Shown here piece by piece: positions 25,293 through 33,725 of a DNA stretch of 64,000 nt. The stretch covers positions 1,116,001 through 1,180,000 of the forward strand of contig CAVSMR010000003.1 in assembly GCA_963729115.1 (NCBI GenBank). The letters run 5' to 3'. This DNA comes from Actinophytocola sp963729115. Lineage in GTDB: Bacteria; Actinomycetota; Actinomycetes; Mycobacteriales; Pseudonocardiaceae. Positions within the stretch are counted from its first letter, which is position 1; each line of letters opens with the position of its first letter. The notes under the pieces are model-generated. The model searched no databases. It was given only the letters and a program-made list of their open reading frames with translations, and had not been told where the DNA came from. The position numbers were made by a program, and so were the translations under genes.

Positions 25293-25401
25293 CACGCGTC
25301 CACCGCCCCGCCGCACGCCCGCCTCCCACGGATCCCCGGGGCGCCCAGGTACCCTCGATGAACAGACCGCGCTTCACGGTTGTCTGAGAGGTACGCGTCT
25401 C

Positions 25402-28400
25402 GTGCATTTGAAGAGCCTGACGCTCAAGGGGTTCAAGTCCTTCGCGTCGGCCACCACGTTGCGCTTCGAACCGGGGATCACCTGCGTCGTCGGCCCCAAC
25501 GGGTCGGGCAAGTCCAACGTGCTGGACGCGCTGCGCTGGGTCATGGGCACCCAGGGCGCGAAGGACCTGCGCGGCGGCAAGATGGAGGACGTCATCTTCG
25601 CCGGCACCGCCGGCCGCGCCCCGCTCGGCCGTGCCGAGGTCAGCCTCACGATCGACAACTCCGACGGCGCCCTGCCGATCGACTACACCGAGGTGTCGAT
25701 CACCCGCCGGATGTTCCGCGACGGGGCCAGCGAGTACGAGATCAACGGCAACACGTGCCGGCTGATGGACGTCCAGGAGCTGCTCTCGGACTCCGGCATC
25801 GGCCGCGAGATGCACGTGATCGTCGGGCAGGGCCAGCTCGCGCAGATCCTCGAGTCCAAGCCCGAGGAGCGCCGCGCGTTCATCGAGGAGGCGGCCGGCG
25901 TCCTCAAGCACCGCAAGCGCAAGGAGAAGGCGCTGCGGAAGCTGGACGCGATGCAGGCCAACCTCACCCGGCTCACCGACCTGACCAGCGAGCTGCGCCG
26001 CCAGCTCAAGCCGCTGGGCAAGCAGGCCGAGATCGCCCGCAAGGCGCAGGCCGTGCAGGCCGAGCTGCGCGACTCCCGGCTGCGGCTGCACGCCGAGGAC
26101 CTGGTCACCCAGCGCGCGGACCTCGCCAAGGACGCCGCCGACGAGGCCGCCGCCCGCGCCCGCCGCCACGAGGTCGAGCAGGCCCTGGAGGTCGCGGACG
26201 CGAAGCAGACCGCGGTGGAGGACCAGCTCGCGGTCGACGCGCCGCGCCTGCAGTCCGCGCAGGAGACCTGGTACAAGCTCTCCGCGCTGGAGGAGCGGCT
26301 GCGCGGCACCGTGCGGCTGGCCGTCGAGCGCGAGCGGCACCTGTCCGCCGAGGTGGAGGCACCTCGTGGCGGCCGGGACCCCGAGGAGCTCGAGGCGGAG
26401 GCCGAGGAGATCGCGATCCGCGAGGCGGAGCTGGCCGAGCACGTGGAGGTCGCCCGGCACGCGCTGGGCGAGACCGCCGAGCGGCGCGCCGAGCTGGAGC
26501 AGGTCGTGCAGGCCGCCGAGCAGGCCCACCTGGCCGCCGTGCGCGCCGTGGCCGACCGGCGCGAGGGCCTCGCCCGGCTCGCCGGGCAGGTCGACGCGCT
26601 GCGCAGCAAGACGGGCGCGACCGCCGAGGAGATCGAGCGGCTGTCCACCACGCTCGCCGAGGCCACCGAGCGGGCCGAGGCGGCCGCCGTCGAGCTGGCC
26701 GAGGCGCAGGCCGTGACCGGCGTCGAGGACGCCGACGACGCCGGGCTCGCCGACCGGTTCGAGCAGGCCACGGCGGCGCAGCGGGCCGCCCAGGCGCGCG
26801 TGGACGAGCTGGTCGCCGTCGAGCGCACGGCGGAGAAGGACATCGCGTCGTGGCAGGCGCGGGTCGACGCGCTGGCGATGGGTCTGTCGCGCAAGGACGG
26901 CGCGGGCGCGCTGCTCGCCGCGGGCGACCGGATGCCGGGCCTGCTCGGCTCGGTGGCCGCGCTGCTGACCGTCGAGCCCGGCGCGGAGGCGGCCCTCGCC
27001 GCGGCGCTGGGCCCGGTCGCGGACGCGGTCGCGGTGGCCTCCGGGGACGACGCGGTCACCGCGCTGGAGCTGCTGCGCACCGGCGACTCGGGCCGGGCCG
27101 GGGTGCTCGTGGCCGGCTGGTCCACAGTGGATCGATCGGGCTGGCCGCAGCTGCCGCCGGGGGCGCGCTGGGCGGCCGACCTGGTGCGCTCGCCGGAGTC
27201 CCTGCGGCACGCGGTGCTCTCCGCGCTGGAGCAGGTGGCGGTCGTGGACTCGCTGCGCGCCGCCCGCGACCTCGTGGCCCGCCATCCCCAGGTCCGCGCG
27301 GTCACCGCCGAGGGCGACGTGTTCGGCGCGCACTGGGTGGCCGGTGGCTCCGAGCGCGGGCGGAGCGTGATCGAGGTACAGGCCGCGGTCGACGAGGCCA
27401 ACGAGAAGCTCGCCGCGGCCGAGGTCGCCGCGGAGCGGGCGGCCGCCGCGCTCGAGGGTGCGCGGGCCGAGCAGCAGGCGCGGGCCGCGGACGCGCACGC
27501 CGCCGGGGAGGCACGCAACGACGCCAAGGTGCGGGCCGCCCGTTCGGCCGAGCGGCTGAGCCGGCTGCACAAGGCCGTGCGCGCGGCACAGGCCGAGGCC
27601 GAGCGGGTGCAGTCCCAGCGGGCCAACGTCGAGCACGCCCGCGAGGAGGCGCTGACCAAGCTCGCGGAGCTGGAGGAGCGGCTGGTCGTCGCCGAGGAGG
27701 CGCCGCTGGAGGACGAGCCGGACACCGCGCTGCGCGACGAGGCGGCCGCCTCGCTGACCGCGTCCCGGCAGCAGGAGATGGACGCGCGGCTGACGCTGCG
27801 CACCGCCGAGGAGCGCCACCGCGCGCTGTACGGCAAGGCGGAGGAGCTGCGCCGTGCGGCGCGGGCCGAGCGCGAGGCGCGCGAGCGGGCGGCGCGGGCG
27901 CTGGCCGCACGCGCACGCGGCGCGGAGGTGGCCCGGGCGGTCGTGCGGGGCGGTGAGCTCGCGCTCGAGCGGATCGCCGGGTCGCTGCGGGCCGCCGCGG
28001 ACGAGCGGGACACCGTGCAGGCGCAGCGCCACGACCGGGAGCAGGCGCTGCAGCAGGTCCGCAACCGGGTGCGCGAGCTGTCCAACGAGCTGGAGAAGCT
28101 GACCGACGCCGTGCACCGCGACGAGGTGCTGCGGGCCGAGCAGCGGCTGCGCCTGGAGCAGCTCGAGGTCAAGATCGCGGAGAGCTTCGGCATCGGGCTC
28201 GAGGACCTGGTGGCCGAGTACGGCCCGGCCGTGCCGGTGCCGCCGAGCCCGGTCGAGATGGCCGAGTACGAGGCGGCCAAGGAGCGTGGCGAGACGGTCG
28301 TCGCGCCGCAGCCGAGCCCGTACGACCGGGGCACGCAGGAGCGGCGGGCGAAGCGAGCCGAGCGGGACCTGACGTTGCTGGGCAAGGTGAACCCCCTGGC

Positions 28401-28998
28401 GCTGGAGGAGTTCGCGGCGCTGGAGGAGCGGTACAAGTTCCTGTCCACGCAGCTGGAGGACCTCAAGGCGACCCGGCGCGACCTGCTGACCGTGGTCAAG
28501 GAGGTCGACGACAAGATCCTCGAGGTGTTCACGTCGGCCTACGAGGACGTGGCCCGCGAGTTCGAGATCGTGTTCTCGACGCTGTTCCCGGGTGGCGAGG
28601 GCCGGCTGATCCTCACCGAGCCCGAGGACGTGCTGACCACCGGCGTGGACGTCGAGGCCCGGCCGCCGGGCAAGAAGATCAAGCGGCTGTCGCTGCTGTC
28701 CGGCGGCGAGAAGTCGCTCGTGGCGGTCGCCATGCTGGTGGCGATCTTCCGGGCGCGACCCTCGCCGTTCTACGTGCTGGACGAGGTGGAGGCGGCGCTG
28801 GACGACGTCAACATGCGCCGGCTCATCGGCCTGCTGGAGGAGCTGCGCGCGACCTCCCAGCTGCTGATCATCACCCACCAGAAGCCGACCATGGACATCG
28901 CCGACGCCCTCTACGGCGTCAGCATGCGCGGCGACGGGATCACGCAGGTGATCTCCCAGCGGCTGCACGGCCGCGAGGAGAAGCCGGCGCCCGCCTAG
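25402..28998 (+). CDS. smc: Chromosome segregation protein SMC
   Basis: 1198 residues. It is the ATPase of the condensin complex with ScpA/ScpB. N-terminal head: MHLKSLTLKGFKSFA and Walker A GPNGSGKS (31-38). Two long coiled coils flank a hinge (about 510-660, with PGLLGSVAALLTVEPGAE). The C-terminal head has the ABC signature LSGGEKS (1099-1105) and Walker B FYVLDEVEAALDD. Start is GTG 25402 with GAGAGG about 12 bases upstream. A strong hairpin terminator follows. The intermediate coiled-coil region is very Ala/Glu/Arg rich, which creates long spurious open frames on the other strand. Confidence 0.98.
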   Translation: MHLKSLTLKGFKSFASATTLRFEPGITCVVGPNGSGKSNVLDALRWVMGTQGAKDLRGGKMEDVIFAGTAGRAPLGRAEVSLTIDNSDGALPIDYTEVSITRRMFRDGASEYEINGNTCRLMDVQELLSDSGIGREMHVIVGQGQLAQILESKPEERRAFIEEAAGVLKHRKRKEKALRKLDAMQANLTRLTDLTSELRRQLKPLGKQAEIARKAQAVQAELRDSRLRLHAEDLVTQRADLAKDAADEAAARARRHEVEQALEVADAKQTAVEDQLAVDAPRLQSAQETWYKLSALEERLRGTVRLAVERERHLSAEVEAPRGGRDPEELEAEAEEIAIREAELAEHVEVARHALGETAERRAELEQVVQAAEQAHLAAVRAVADRREGLARLAGQVDALRSKTGATAEEIERLSTTLAEATERAEAAAVELAEAQAVTGVEDADDAGLADRFEQATAAQRAAQARVDELVAVERTAEKDIASWQARVDALAMGLSRKDGAGALLAAGDRMPGLLGSVAALLTVEPGAEAALAAALGPVADAVAVASGDDAVTALELLRTGDSGRAGVLVAGWSTVDRSGWPQLPPGARWAADLVRSPESLRHAVLSALEQVAVVDSLRAARDLVARHPQVRAVTAEGDVFGAHWVAGGSERGRSVIEVQAAVDEANEKLAAAEVAAERAAAALEGARAEQQARAADAHAAGEARNDAKVRAARSAERLSRLHKAVRAAQAEAERVQSQRANVEHAREEALTKLAELEERLVVAEEAPLEDEPDTALRDEAAASLTASRQQEMDARLTLRTAEERHRALYGKAEELRRAARAEREARERAARALAARARGAEVARAVVRGGELALERIAGSLRAAADERDTVQAQRHDREQALQQVRNRVRELSNELEKLTDAVHRDEVLRAEQRLRLEQLEVKIAESFGIGLEDLVAEYGPAVPVPPSPVEMAEYEAAKERGETVVAPQPSPYDRGTQERRAKRAERDLTLLGKVNPLALEEFAALEERYKFLSTQLEDLKATRRDLLTVVKEVDDKILEVFTSAYEDVAREFEIVFSTLFPGGEGRLILTEPEDVLTTGVDVEARPPGKKIKRLSLLSGGEKSLVAVAMLVAIFRARPSPFYVLDEVEAALDDVNMRRLIGLLEELRATSQLLIITHQKPTMDIADALYGVSMRGDGITQVISQRLHGREEKPAPA

Positions 28999-29020
28999 GT
29001 TCCTGTGTTGACCACACAGC

Positions 29021-29057
29021 GAGAGGCCCCCTTCGCCGCCGGCGAAGGGGGCCTCTC
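29021..29057. terminator. Bidirectional terminator after smc
   Basis: A perfect 17-bp stem: GAGAGGCCCCCTTCGCC (29021-29037), loop GCC, then GGCGAAGGGGGCCTCTC (29041-29057). It lies between convergent smc and the membrane protein gene and would stop transcription from both sides. Confidence 0.9.
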
Positions 29058-29069
29058 GGTTGTCGCTAG

Positions 29070-29552
29070 TCAGGCGCCGTAAGCGGGGCCAGCTTGCGGG
29101 GTGGTGTCCGCGTTCGGGGCGGCGCGGAAGGCCAGGAACGCGGCGACGCCGGAGGCGATCGCCACGACCAGGCCGACGAAGAGGCCGAAGCCCGCGCCGG
29201 CCTCGAGGCCGCTGTCGGTGAGCAGGCCGGTACCGAGCCCGCCGTCGTCGGGCAGGGTCACCCAGCGCAGGACGATGATCACCACGGCAGCCGCGGCGAG
29301 CGAGAGCCAGATCAACGGGACCCGCGCGACCTGGACGCCGAAGTGCGGAAGCGCGATCAGCACCGCGGCGGCCATCAGCATCAGGATGGGCAGCCAAGCG
29401 CCGATGCCCGTGTTCCACGCACTGATCGACTCACCGAAGCCGGCGTAGGAGACGGAGTACCACGGAAAGAAACTAACAATGAATGCGAGTAGACCGGCAC
29501 CGATGCCCGCCCATTCCAGCGTAGTAACGCGCTTGACATCGAATTCCGCCAT
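29070..29552 (-). CDS. Small integral membrane protein, function unknown
   Basis: 160 residues with four predicted transmembrane helices (about 12-30, 52-68, 75-95, 117-141) and polar ends; MAEFDVKRVTTLEWAGIGAGLLAFIVSFFPWYSV at the start has a conserved actinobacterial pattern of short cytoplasmic N-terminus followed by an FPWY turn. No enzymatic motif is visible. It ends with NADTTPQAGPAYGA. It is convergent with smc and divergent from the acetyltransferase gene, and appears monocistronic. I do not recognise a named family beyond DUF-type membrane proteins. Confidence 0.75.
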   Translation of the reverse strand: MAEFDVKRVTTLEWAGIGAGLLAFIVSFFPWYSVSYAGFGESISAWNTGIGAWLPILMLMAAAVLIALPHFGVQVARVPLIWLSLAAAAVVIIVLRWVTLPDDGGLGTGLLTDSGLEAGAGFGLFVGLVVAIASGVAAFLAFRAAPNADTTPQAGPAYGA

Positions 29553-29749
29553 GCGAGTGGCCTTTCCGCTCTTGCTTTGGTCTGGTCAGGATAGGAGGCA
29601 CGTACCCCCCAGGAGCAGGAGAATTATGGAGCACAAGACGATCGAGTAAGTCACGGAAATGCATCGAACTGCCCTCTTGATCGACCGACTCCGCCCCTAC
29701 GGGCACAAATCGTTCGCGCCGATCACCCTCGGCAGTATTAGCTTTCGCC

Positions 29750-30712
29750 ATGTACGACGTTCGACCAGCGACGCCGGGCGACCTGACGGACGTGATCGCC
29801 TTGATCACGCGGCTGCAGGCCGACCCGGCACACCTCATCGCCTTCCACGGCGACTCCGCCGACGAGGTTGCCGAGGAGCTCGCCGGCCTGCGGCCCGACT
29901 GGGTCTCCGGCGCCGCGGTGGCCATCGACCGCAACGAGCGGATACGCGGCGTGCTCAGCGTGGAGGCCGACGACGACCAGCACCGCGCGTACCTGTACGG
30001 GCCGTTCGTCGACGTGCCCGCGAACCACCCCGCCGCCGGCCAGCTCTGGCAGGCCACCGCGGATGCCCTGCTCGACCTCGCCGCCCGGCTGCCCCGGATG
30101 GCCGGCGTGACCCGGCTCGAGCTGTTCGGCCACCGGCAGAACCGGCTGCTCGCCGACTTCGCCGCCCGCCACGACGTGGCTGCCCGCACCACGACCCGCC
30201 TGTTCACCCTCGCCGGCGCGGACCTGCGCTCGCTGCTCGTCCGGGCCGCCGACGCCGCGCCGCCCGCCGAGGACCGCATCTGCCCCCTGCCCGCCGACCC
30301 GGCGATCCGCGACGCGGTCGCCCGGCTGCACGACCGCTGCTTCCCGCACGCCCCGACCCCGGGCCAGCGGCTCGTCGCCGACGACGCCGAGCACACGGTC
30401 GTCGTGCTGCTCGGCAACGCCGGCGTGCTCGGCTATGCCGGCGGCTACCCGCAGGCCGAGGAGTACTACGTGGACGTCGTCGGCGTCGACCCCGCGTGCC
30501 GGTCGCTCGGCGCCGGCCGGCTGCTCGTGCGCCGCCTGCTGGCCGAGCTCGCGCGGCGGGCGGGCGCCCGTCACCAGGCGGCCGCCCTGATCCGGCTCGG
30601 CAACGACGCCTCCGAGCGGATGTTCACCGCGCTCGGCTTCGCGCTCACCCTCGAGCTGGTGAGCTACTCGAAGACCGACTACGTCCCGGCGGTCACGCAG
30701 CCTTCGCCGTGA
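29750..30712 (+). CDS. GNAT family N-acetyltransferase (two-lobed)
   Basis: 320 residues. Two GNAT-like lobes: MYDVRPATPGDLTDVIALITR at the N-terminus, and a C-terminal lobe with the acetyl-CoA loop VGVDPACRSLGAGRLLVRRLL and RLGNDASERMFTALGFALTL. The N-terminal lobe lacks a clear acetyl-CoA loop, as in many tandem GNAT proteins where only one lobe is active. The substrate is unknown. The last 20 bases overlap the convergent symporter gene. The upstream 197 bases (29553-29749) hold the divergent promoters; nothing else is recognisable there. Confidence 0.82.
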   Translation: MYDVRPATPGDLTDVIALITRLQADPAHLIAFHGDSADEVAEELAGLRPDWVSGAAVAIDRNERIRGVLSVEADDDQHRAYLYGPFVDVPANHPAAGQLWQATADALLDLAARLPRMAGVTRLELFGHRQNRLLADFAARHDVAARTTTRLFTLAGADLRSLLVRAADAAPPAEDRICPLPADPAIRDAVARLHDRCFPHAPTPGQRLVADDAEHTVVVLLGNAGVLGYAGGYPQAEEYYVDVVGVDPACRSLGAGRLLVRRLLAELARRAGARHQAAALIRLGNDASERMFTALGFALTLELVSYSKTDYVPAVTQPSP

Positions 30713-32318
30713 CCTCCTCCTGCGCCTCGGGCTCGGGGGTGCGGTGGCGCAGCGCCAGCAGGCCGCCGACGATCAGCGTCACCGCCACCCCGAGCGGGGT
30801 GTACCACCAGCTCACCAGGCTCCGCACGCCCTCGGCCGGCACGGCGGCCGAGAAGTCGATCGTGATCGAGTCCCACTCGCCGTGGCCGTTCGCCACCGGG
30901 TCCGCCGCCGCCGACGGGCCGACGAACTTGACGCCCAGGATCACGAACGTCATCACCGCGACGGTCACGACGAACGCGACGATCCCGTCGGTCTGGGTGG
31001 CCTTCTTCACCATCAGGCCGAGCAGGAACGCGCCGAGCAGCGCGCCGTAGGTGTACCCGGTGATGCCGAGCGCCTGCACGACGATCGGGTCCGCGGCGGT
31101 CTTGTTGGCGGTGGCGAACAGGCCGGCGCACACGATCAGCAGGCCCGCCCACACGATCGTCCACACCCGACCGAGCCGCAGCCGGTCCGCGTCGGACAGC
31201 GTGCGCCGGGAGACCCGCTCGTACACGTCGGTCACCGTCGCCGACGCCAGCGCGCCCAGCGAGGACGACAGCGCGGCGGCCAGGATGCCCGCGATCACGA
31301 AGCCGGACAGGCCCGACGGCAGCTCGGTGACGATGTAGTTCGCGAACAGCTCGTCCTTGTTGCCCAGCCCGAGCCCGCCCGCCGACACGGGATCGGTCGG
31401 CACGGCCGCCTGGTAGAAGGCCCACATCATCACGCCGATGAACAGGAAGAACGCGAACTGCAGGAACACCACGAAGCCGCTCGCGATCAGCGCCTTCTGG
31501 GCCGCCCGCACCTCCCGGGTCGCCATCAGCCGCTGCACGATCAGCTGGTCCACGCCGTGCGAGGCCATGGCCAGCATCGTGCCGCCGAAGAACGCCGCCA
31601 CGAACGGGAAGCCGCCGGTCAGCGCGTTTGACGAGAAGTCGAACAGCTGGAACTTCGAGGCGTCCATCGCGTCGCCGAACCAGCCGTCGGGCAGCGCGCC
31701 GGCGAGCGCGATCATCACGATGACGCCGCCCAGGACGTACCAGACCATCTGGATCGCGTCGACCCACACGACCGCTCGCACGCCGCCGACGAACGTGTAG
31801 AACACCATCGCGACGCCGAGCACGGCCACGATCGCCCAGTAGGACGCGTCGACGCCGTAGGACGCGAGCACCACCTTGATCGGGATCGCCGTCGCGAACA
31901 GCCGGATGCCGTCGGCCAGCAGGCGGGTGAACTGGAAGGTCACCGACGCGGTCGCCCGCATGCCGTCGCCGTACCGCTGGCCCAGGAACGCGTACGCGGT
32001 CACCAGGTCGCCGCCGATGTAGCGGGGCAGCAGGACGAACGCCACGATGATCCGCCCGACGATGTAGCCGAGCGCGAGCGTCAGGTACGTCATGCCGCCC
32101 GCCTGCGGTGGCGCGAGGTAGGCCACCACCGGCACGGACAGCACGGTGAGCGTCGAGGTCTCCGCGGACACCACGGACACGCACACCACCCACCAGGAGA
32201 TCTTCCGCTCGCTGATGAAGTAGTCGGTGGCCGACTTCTGCCTGCCGCCGATGAGGACGCCGAGCAGGGGCATCCCCACCAGGAAGATCAGGATGATCGC
32301 GACGTCGAGCGCGCGCAC
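30693..32318 (-). CDS. Sodium:solute symporter (SSS family)
   Basis: 541 residues, about 13 transmembrane helices. The N-terminal GGRQKSATDYFISERKISWW and later the GGVRAVVWVDAIQ block are SSS-family hallmarks, with SSSLGALASATVTDVYER typical of the C-terminal half. The substrate cannot be read directly; the gene follows anmK by 3 bases, and in other bacteria SSS members beside anmK are thought to import amino sugars or anhydro-muropeptide breakdown products. That assignment is inferred from context. Its 3' end overlaps the acetyltransferase gene by 20 bases. Confidence 0.9.
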   Translation of the reverse strand: MRALDVAIILIFLVGMPLLGVLIGGRQKSATDYFISERKISWWVVCVSVVSAETSTLTVLSVPVVAYLAPPQAGGMTYLTLALGYIVGRIIVAFVLLPRYIGGDLVTAYAFLGQRYGDGMRATASVTFQFTRLLADGIRLFATAIPIKVVLASYGVDASYWAIVAVLGVAMVFYTFVGGVRAVVWVDAIQMVWYVLGGVIVMIALAGALPDGWFGDAMDASKFQLFDFSSNALTGGFPFVAAFFGGTMLAMASHGVDQLIVQRLMATREVRAAQKALIASGFVVFLQFAFFLFIGVMMWAFYQAAVPTDPVSAGGLGLGNKDELFANYIVTELPSGLSGFVIAGILAAALSSSLGALASATVTDVYERVSRRTLSDADRLRLGRVWTIVWAGLLIVCAGLFATANKTAADPIVVQALGITGYTYGALLGAFLLGLMVKKATQTDGIVAFVVTVAVMTFVILGVKFVGPSAAADPVANGHGEWDSITIDFSAAVPAEGVRSLVSWWYTPLGVAVTLIVGGLLALRHRTPEPEAQEEVTAKAA

Positions 32319-32321
32319 GGT

Positions 32322-33530
32322 TTACCTCCCGCTGATCGCCGGACTGGCCACCCGCAGCCGGGTGACGGTGGTCGTGGTGGGTTCGGGCAGCCGCAGGGCG
32401 CCGCTGCCGGGCGTGATGCTGCCGAGCAGGCGCGGCCCGCGGGCTCCGGTCGCGCTCGGCACGTTCGCCGGGATGCCGGTCCAGGTCAGGAAGCCGAGCA
32501 ACGCCGTCAGGTACGCCTCCTTCGCGTCCCCGGGCAGGCCCAGCTCGTCGCTGACGACGAGCTCGGCCGGGTCGAGGAGGCGGCGGAGCGCGACCATGAG
32601 CGTCGGGTTGCGCACGCCGCCGCCGGAGGCGACGACCTTCGTGACGCCGTGCGCGCGGCACGCCTCGGCGACCGTGGTCGCGGTCAGCTCGACCAGCGTG
32701 GCGAGCAGGTCCGGGCCGCTGACCCGCGGCACCTTGTCCAGCGCCTCGCGCAGGTACTCGGTGTGGAAGCGCTCCTTGCCGGTCGACTTCGGCGGCCCGG
32801 CCGCGTAGAACGGGTCCGCGAGCAGGAGCTTGAGCAGGTCCTCGCGGCAGCTTCCCTGCGCGGCGAGGTCGCCGTCGACGTCCTGCTGCCAGGCGCCGTT
32901 GGAGATCATCCGCGAGGCCGCGTCGAGCAGCGCGTTGCCCGGGCCGGTGTCGTAGGCGAGCGCGGGGGAGTCGGCGGTGACCACGGTGATGTTGGCGATC
33001 CCGCCGATGTTGAGCCCGGCGACCGTCCCGTCGCCGGCGAGCTCGCGCAGCCACAGCCGGTCGAGCACGCTCGCGAGGGGTGCGCCGTGCCCGCCGGCGG
33101 CCACGTCGCGGGCGCGCAGGCCGGCGACCACGGGCAGCCCGGTGGCCTCCGCGAGCCACGCCGGTTCGCCGATCTGCAGCGTGCCCCGCACGTGTCCGTC
33201 CGCGTCGTCCACCCAGTGGAACAGGGTCTGGCCGAGCGAGGCGACCAGGTCGGCCTCGCCGCCGGCGAGGTCGGCGAGCGCCCCGGCCGCGGCGCCGGCG
33301 AACGCCTGGCCGACCTCGGTGTCGAGCCGGCACAGCTCGCCGGCGGTGCAGTTCTGCGGCGGCAGGGCCGCCAGCAGGGAGTTGCGGAGGGCGGCGGGAT
33401 AGGGCATCTCGGCGTGCCCGCGCGGGGCGAGCTCGATGGTCCCGCCGGACACGGTCAGCTCGGCCACCGCCACGTCGATGCCGTCCATGGACGTTCCGGA
33501 CAGCAACCCGATCACCCGGCACGAAGTCAC
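32322..33530 (-). CDS. anmK: Anhydro-N-acetylmuramic acid kinase
   Basis: 402 residues. It phosphorylates and opens 1,6-anhydro-MurNAc to MurNAc-6-phosphate in cell-wall recycling. The ATP phosphate loop is GLLSGTSMDGIDV at the N-terminus; NIGGIANIT, YDTGPGNALLD and VASGGGVRNPTLM are further family motifs. The gene leads a two-gene unit with the symporter and is divergent from ngcEFG. A CTGGA-CTA-TCCAG palindrome lies 6 bases upstream of the start, and a DasR-like site about 95 bases upstream. The initiator is GTG 33530; a GTG before IGLLSGTS is a shorter option. Confidence 0.95.
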   Translation of the reverse strand: MTSCRVIGLLSGTSMDGIDVAVAELTVSGGTIELAPRGHAEMPYPAALRNSLLAALPPQNCTAGELCRLDTEVGQAFAGAAAGALADLAGGEADLVASLGQTLFHWVDDADGHVRGTLQIGEPAWLAEATGLPVVAGLRARDVAAGGHGAPLASVLDRLWLRELAGDGTVAGLNIGGIANITVVTADSPALAYDTGPGNALLDAASRMISNGAWQQDVDGDLAAQGSCREDLLKLLLADPFYAAGPPKSTGKERFHTEYLREALDKVPRVSGPDLLATLVELTATTVAEACRAHGVTKVVASGGGVRNPTLMVALRRLLDPAELVVSDELGLPGDAKEAYLTALLGFLTWTGIPANVPSATGARGPRLLGSITPGSGALRLPEPTTTTVTRLRVASPAISGR

Positions 33531-33535
33531 AGGAT

Positions 33536-33548
33536 CTGGACTATCCAG
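33536..33548. promoter_or_regulatory. Short palindrome just upstream of anmK
   Basis: CTGGA CTA TCCAG, 6-18 bases before the anmK start. It resembles the CTGG...CCAG ends of a DasR box but with a five-base centre instead of six. It may be a degenerate site or mRNA structure. Confidence 0.35.
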
Positions 33549-33624
33549 TCGGGACGGTGCCGCGCAAGATGGTGCGTTACTTCTTGACCAAATCGATGTC
33601 GTTTGCTGTTGAGTATTCCCGGCA

Positions 33625-33640
33625 GGAGGTATAGACCAGC
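33625..33640. promoter_or_regulatory. DasR-like operator (dre) in the ngc promoter
   Basis: GGAGGTATAGACCAGC agrees with the DasR consensus ACTGGTCTAGACCAGT at 11 of 16 positions, and its core AGGTATAGACCA with TGGTCTAGACCA at 10 of 12. It lies just upstream of a TACTGT -10 (33645-33650), where a GntR-type repressor would block ngcEFG until glucosamine-6-phosphate signals amino-sugar supply. Binding not tested. Confidence 0.65.
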
Positions 33641-33725
33641 AAGATACTGTGTCAGCCTGCGCCGGGGAGCGGGGTCGGCCCGCCCGTTCGATGCAACTGG
33701 AAACGCGAGGACACGAGGAGCGAGC

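Noticed and set aside
24994..29418. 1474-residue open frame antisense to smc
   Set aside because: It is the complement of the GC-rich coiled-coil codons of smc, has no family motifs, and crosses the strong terminator at 29021-29057.
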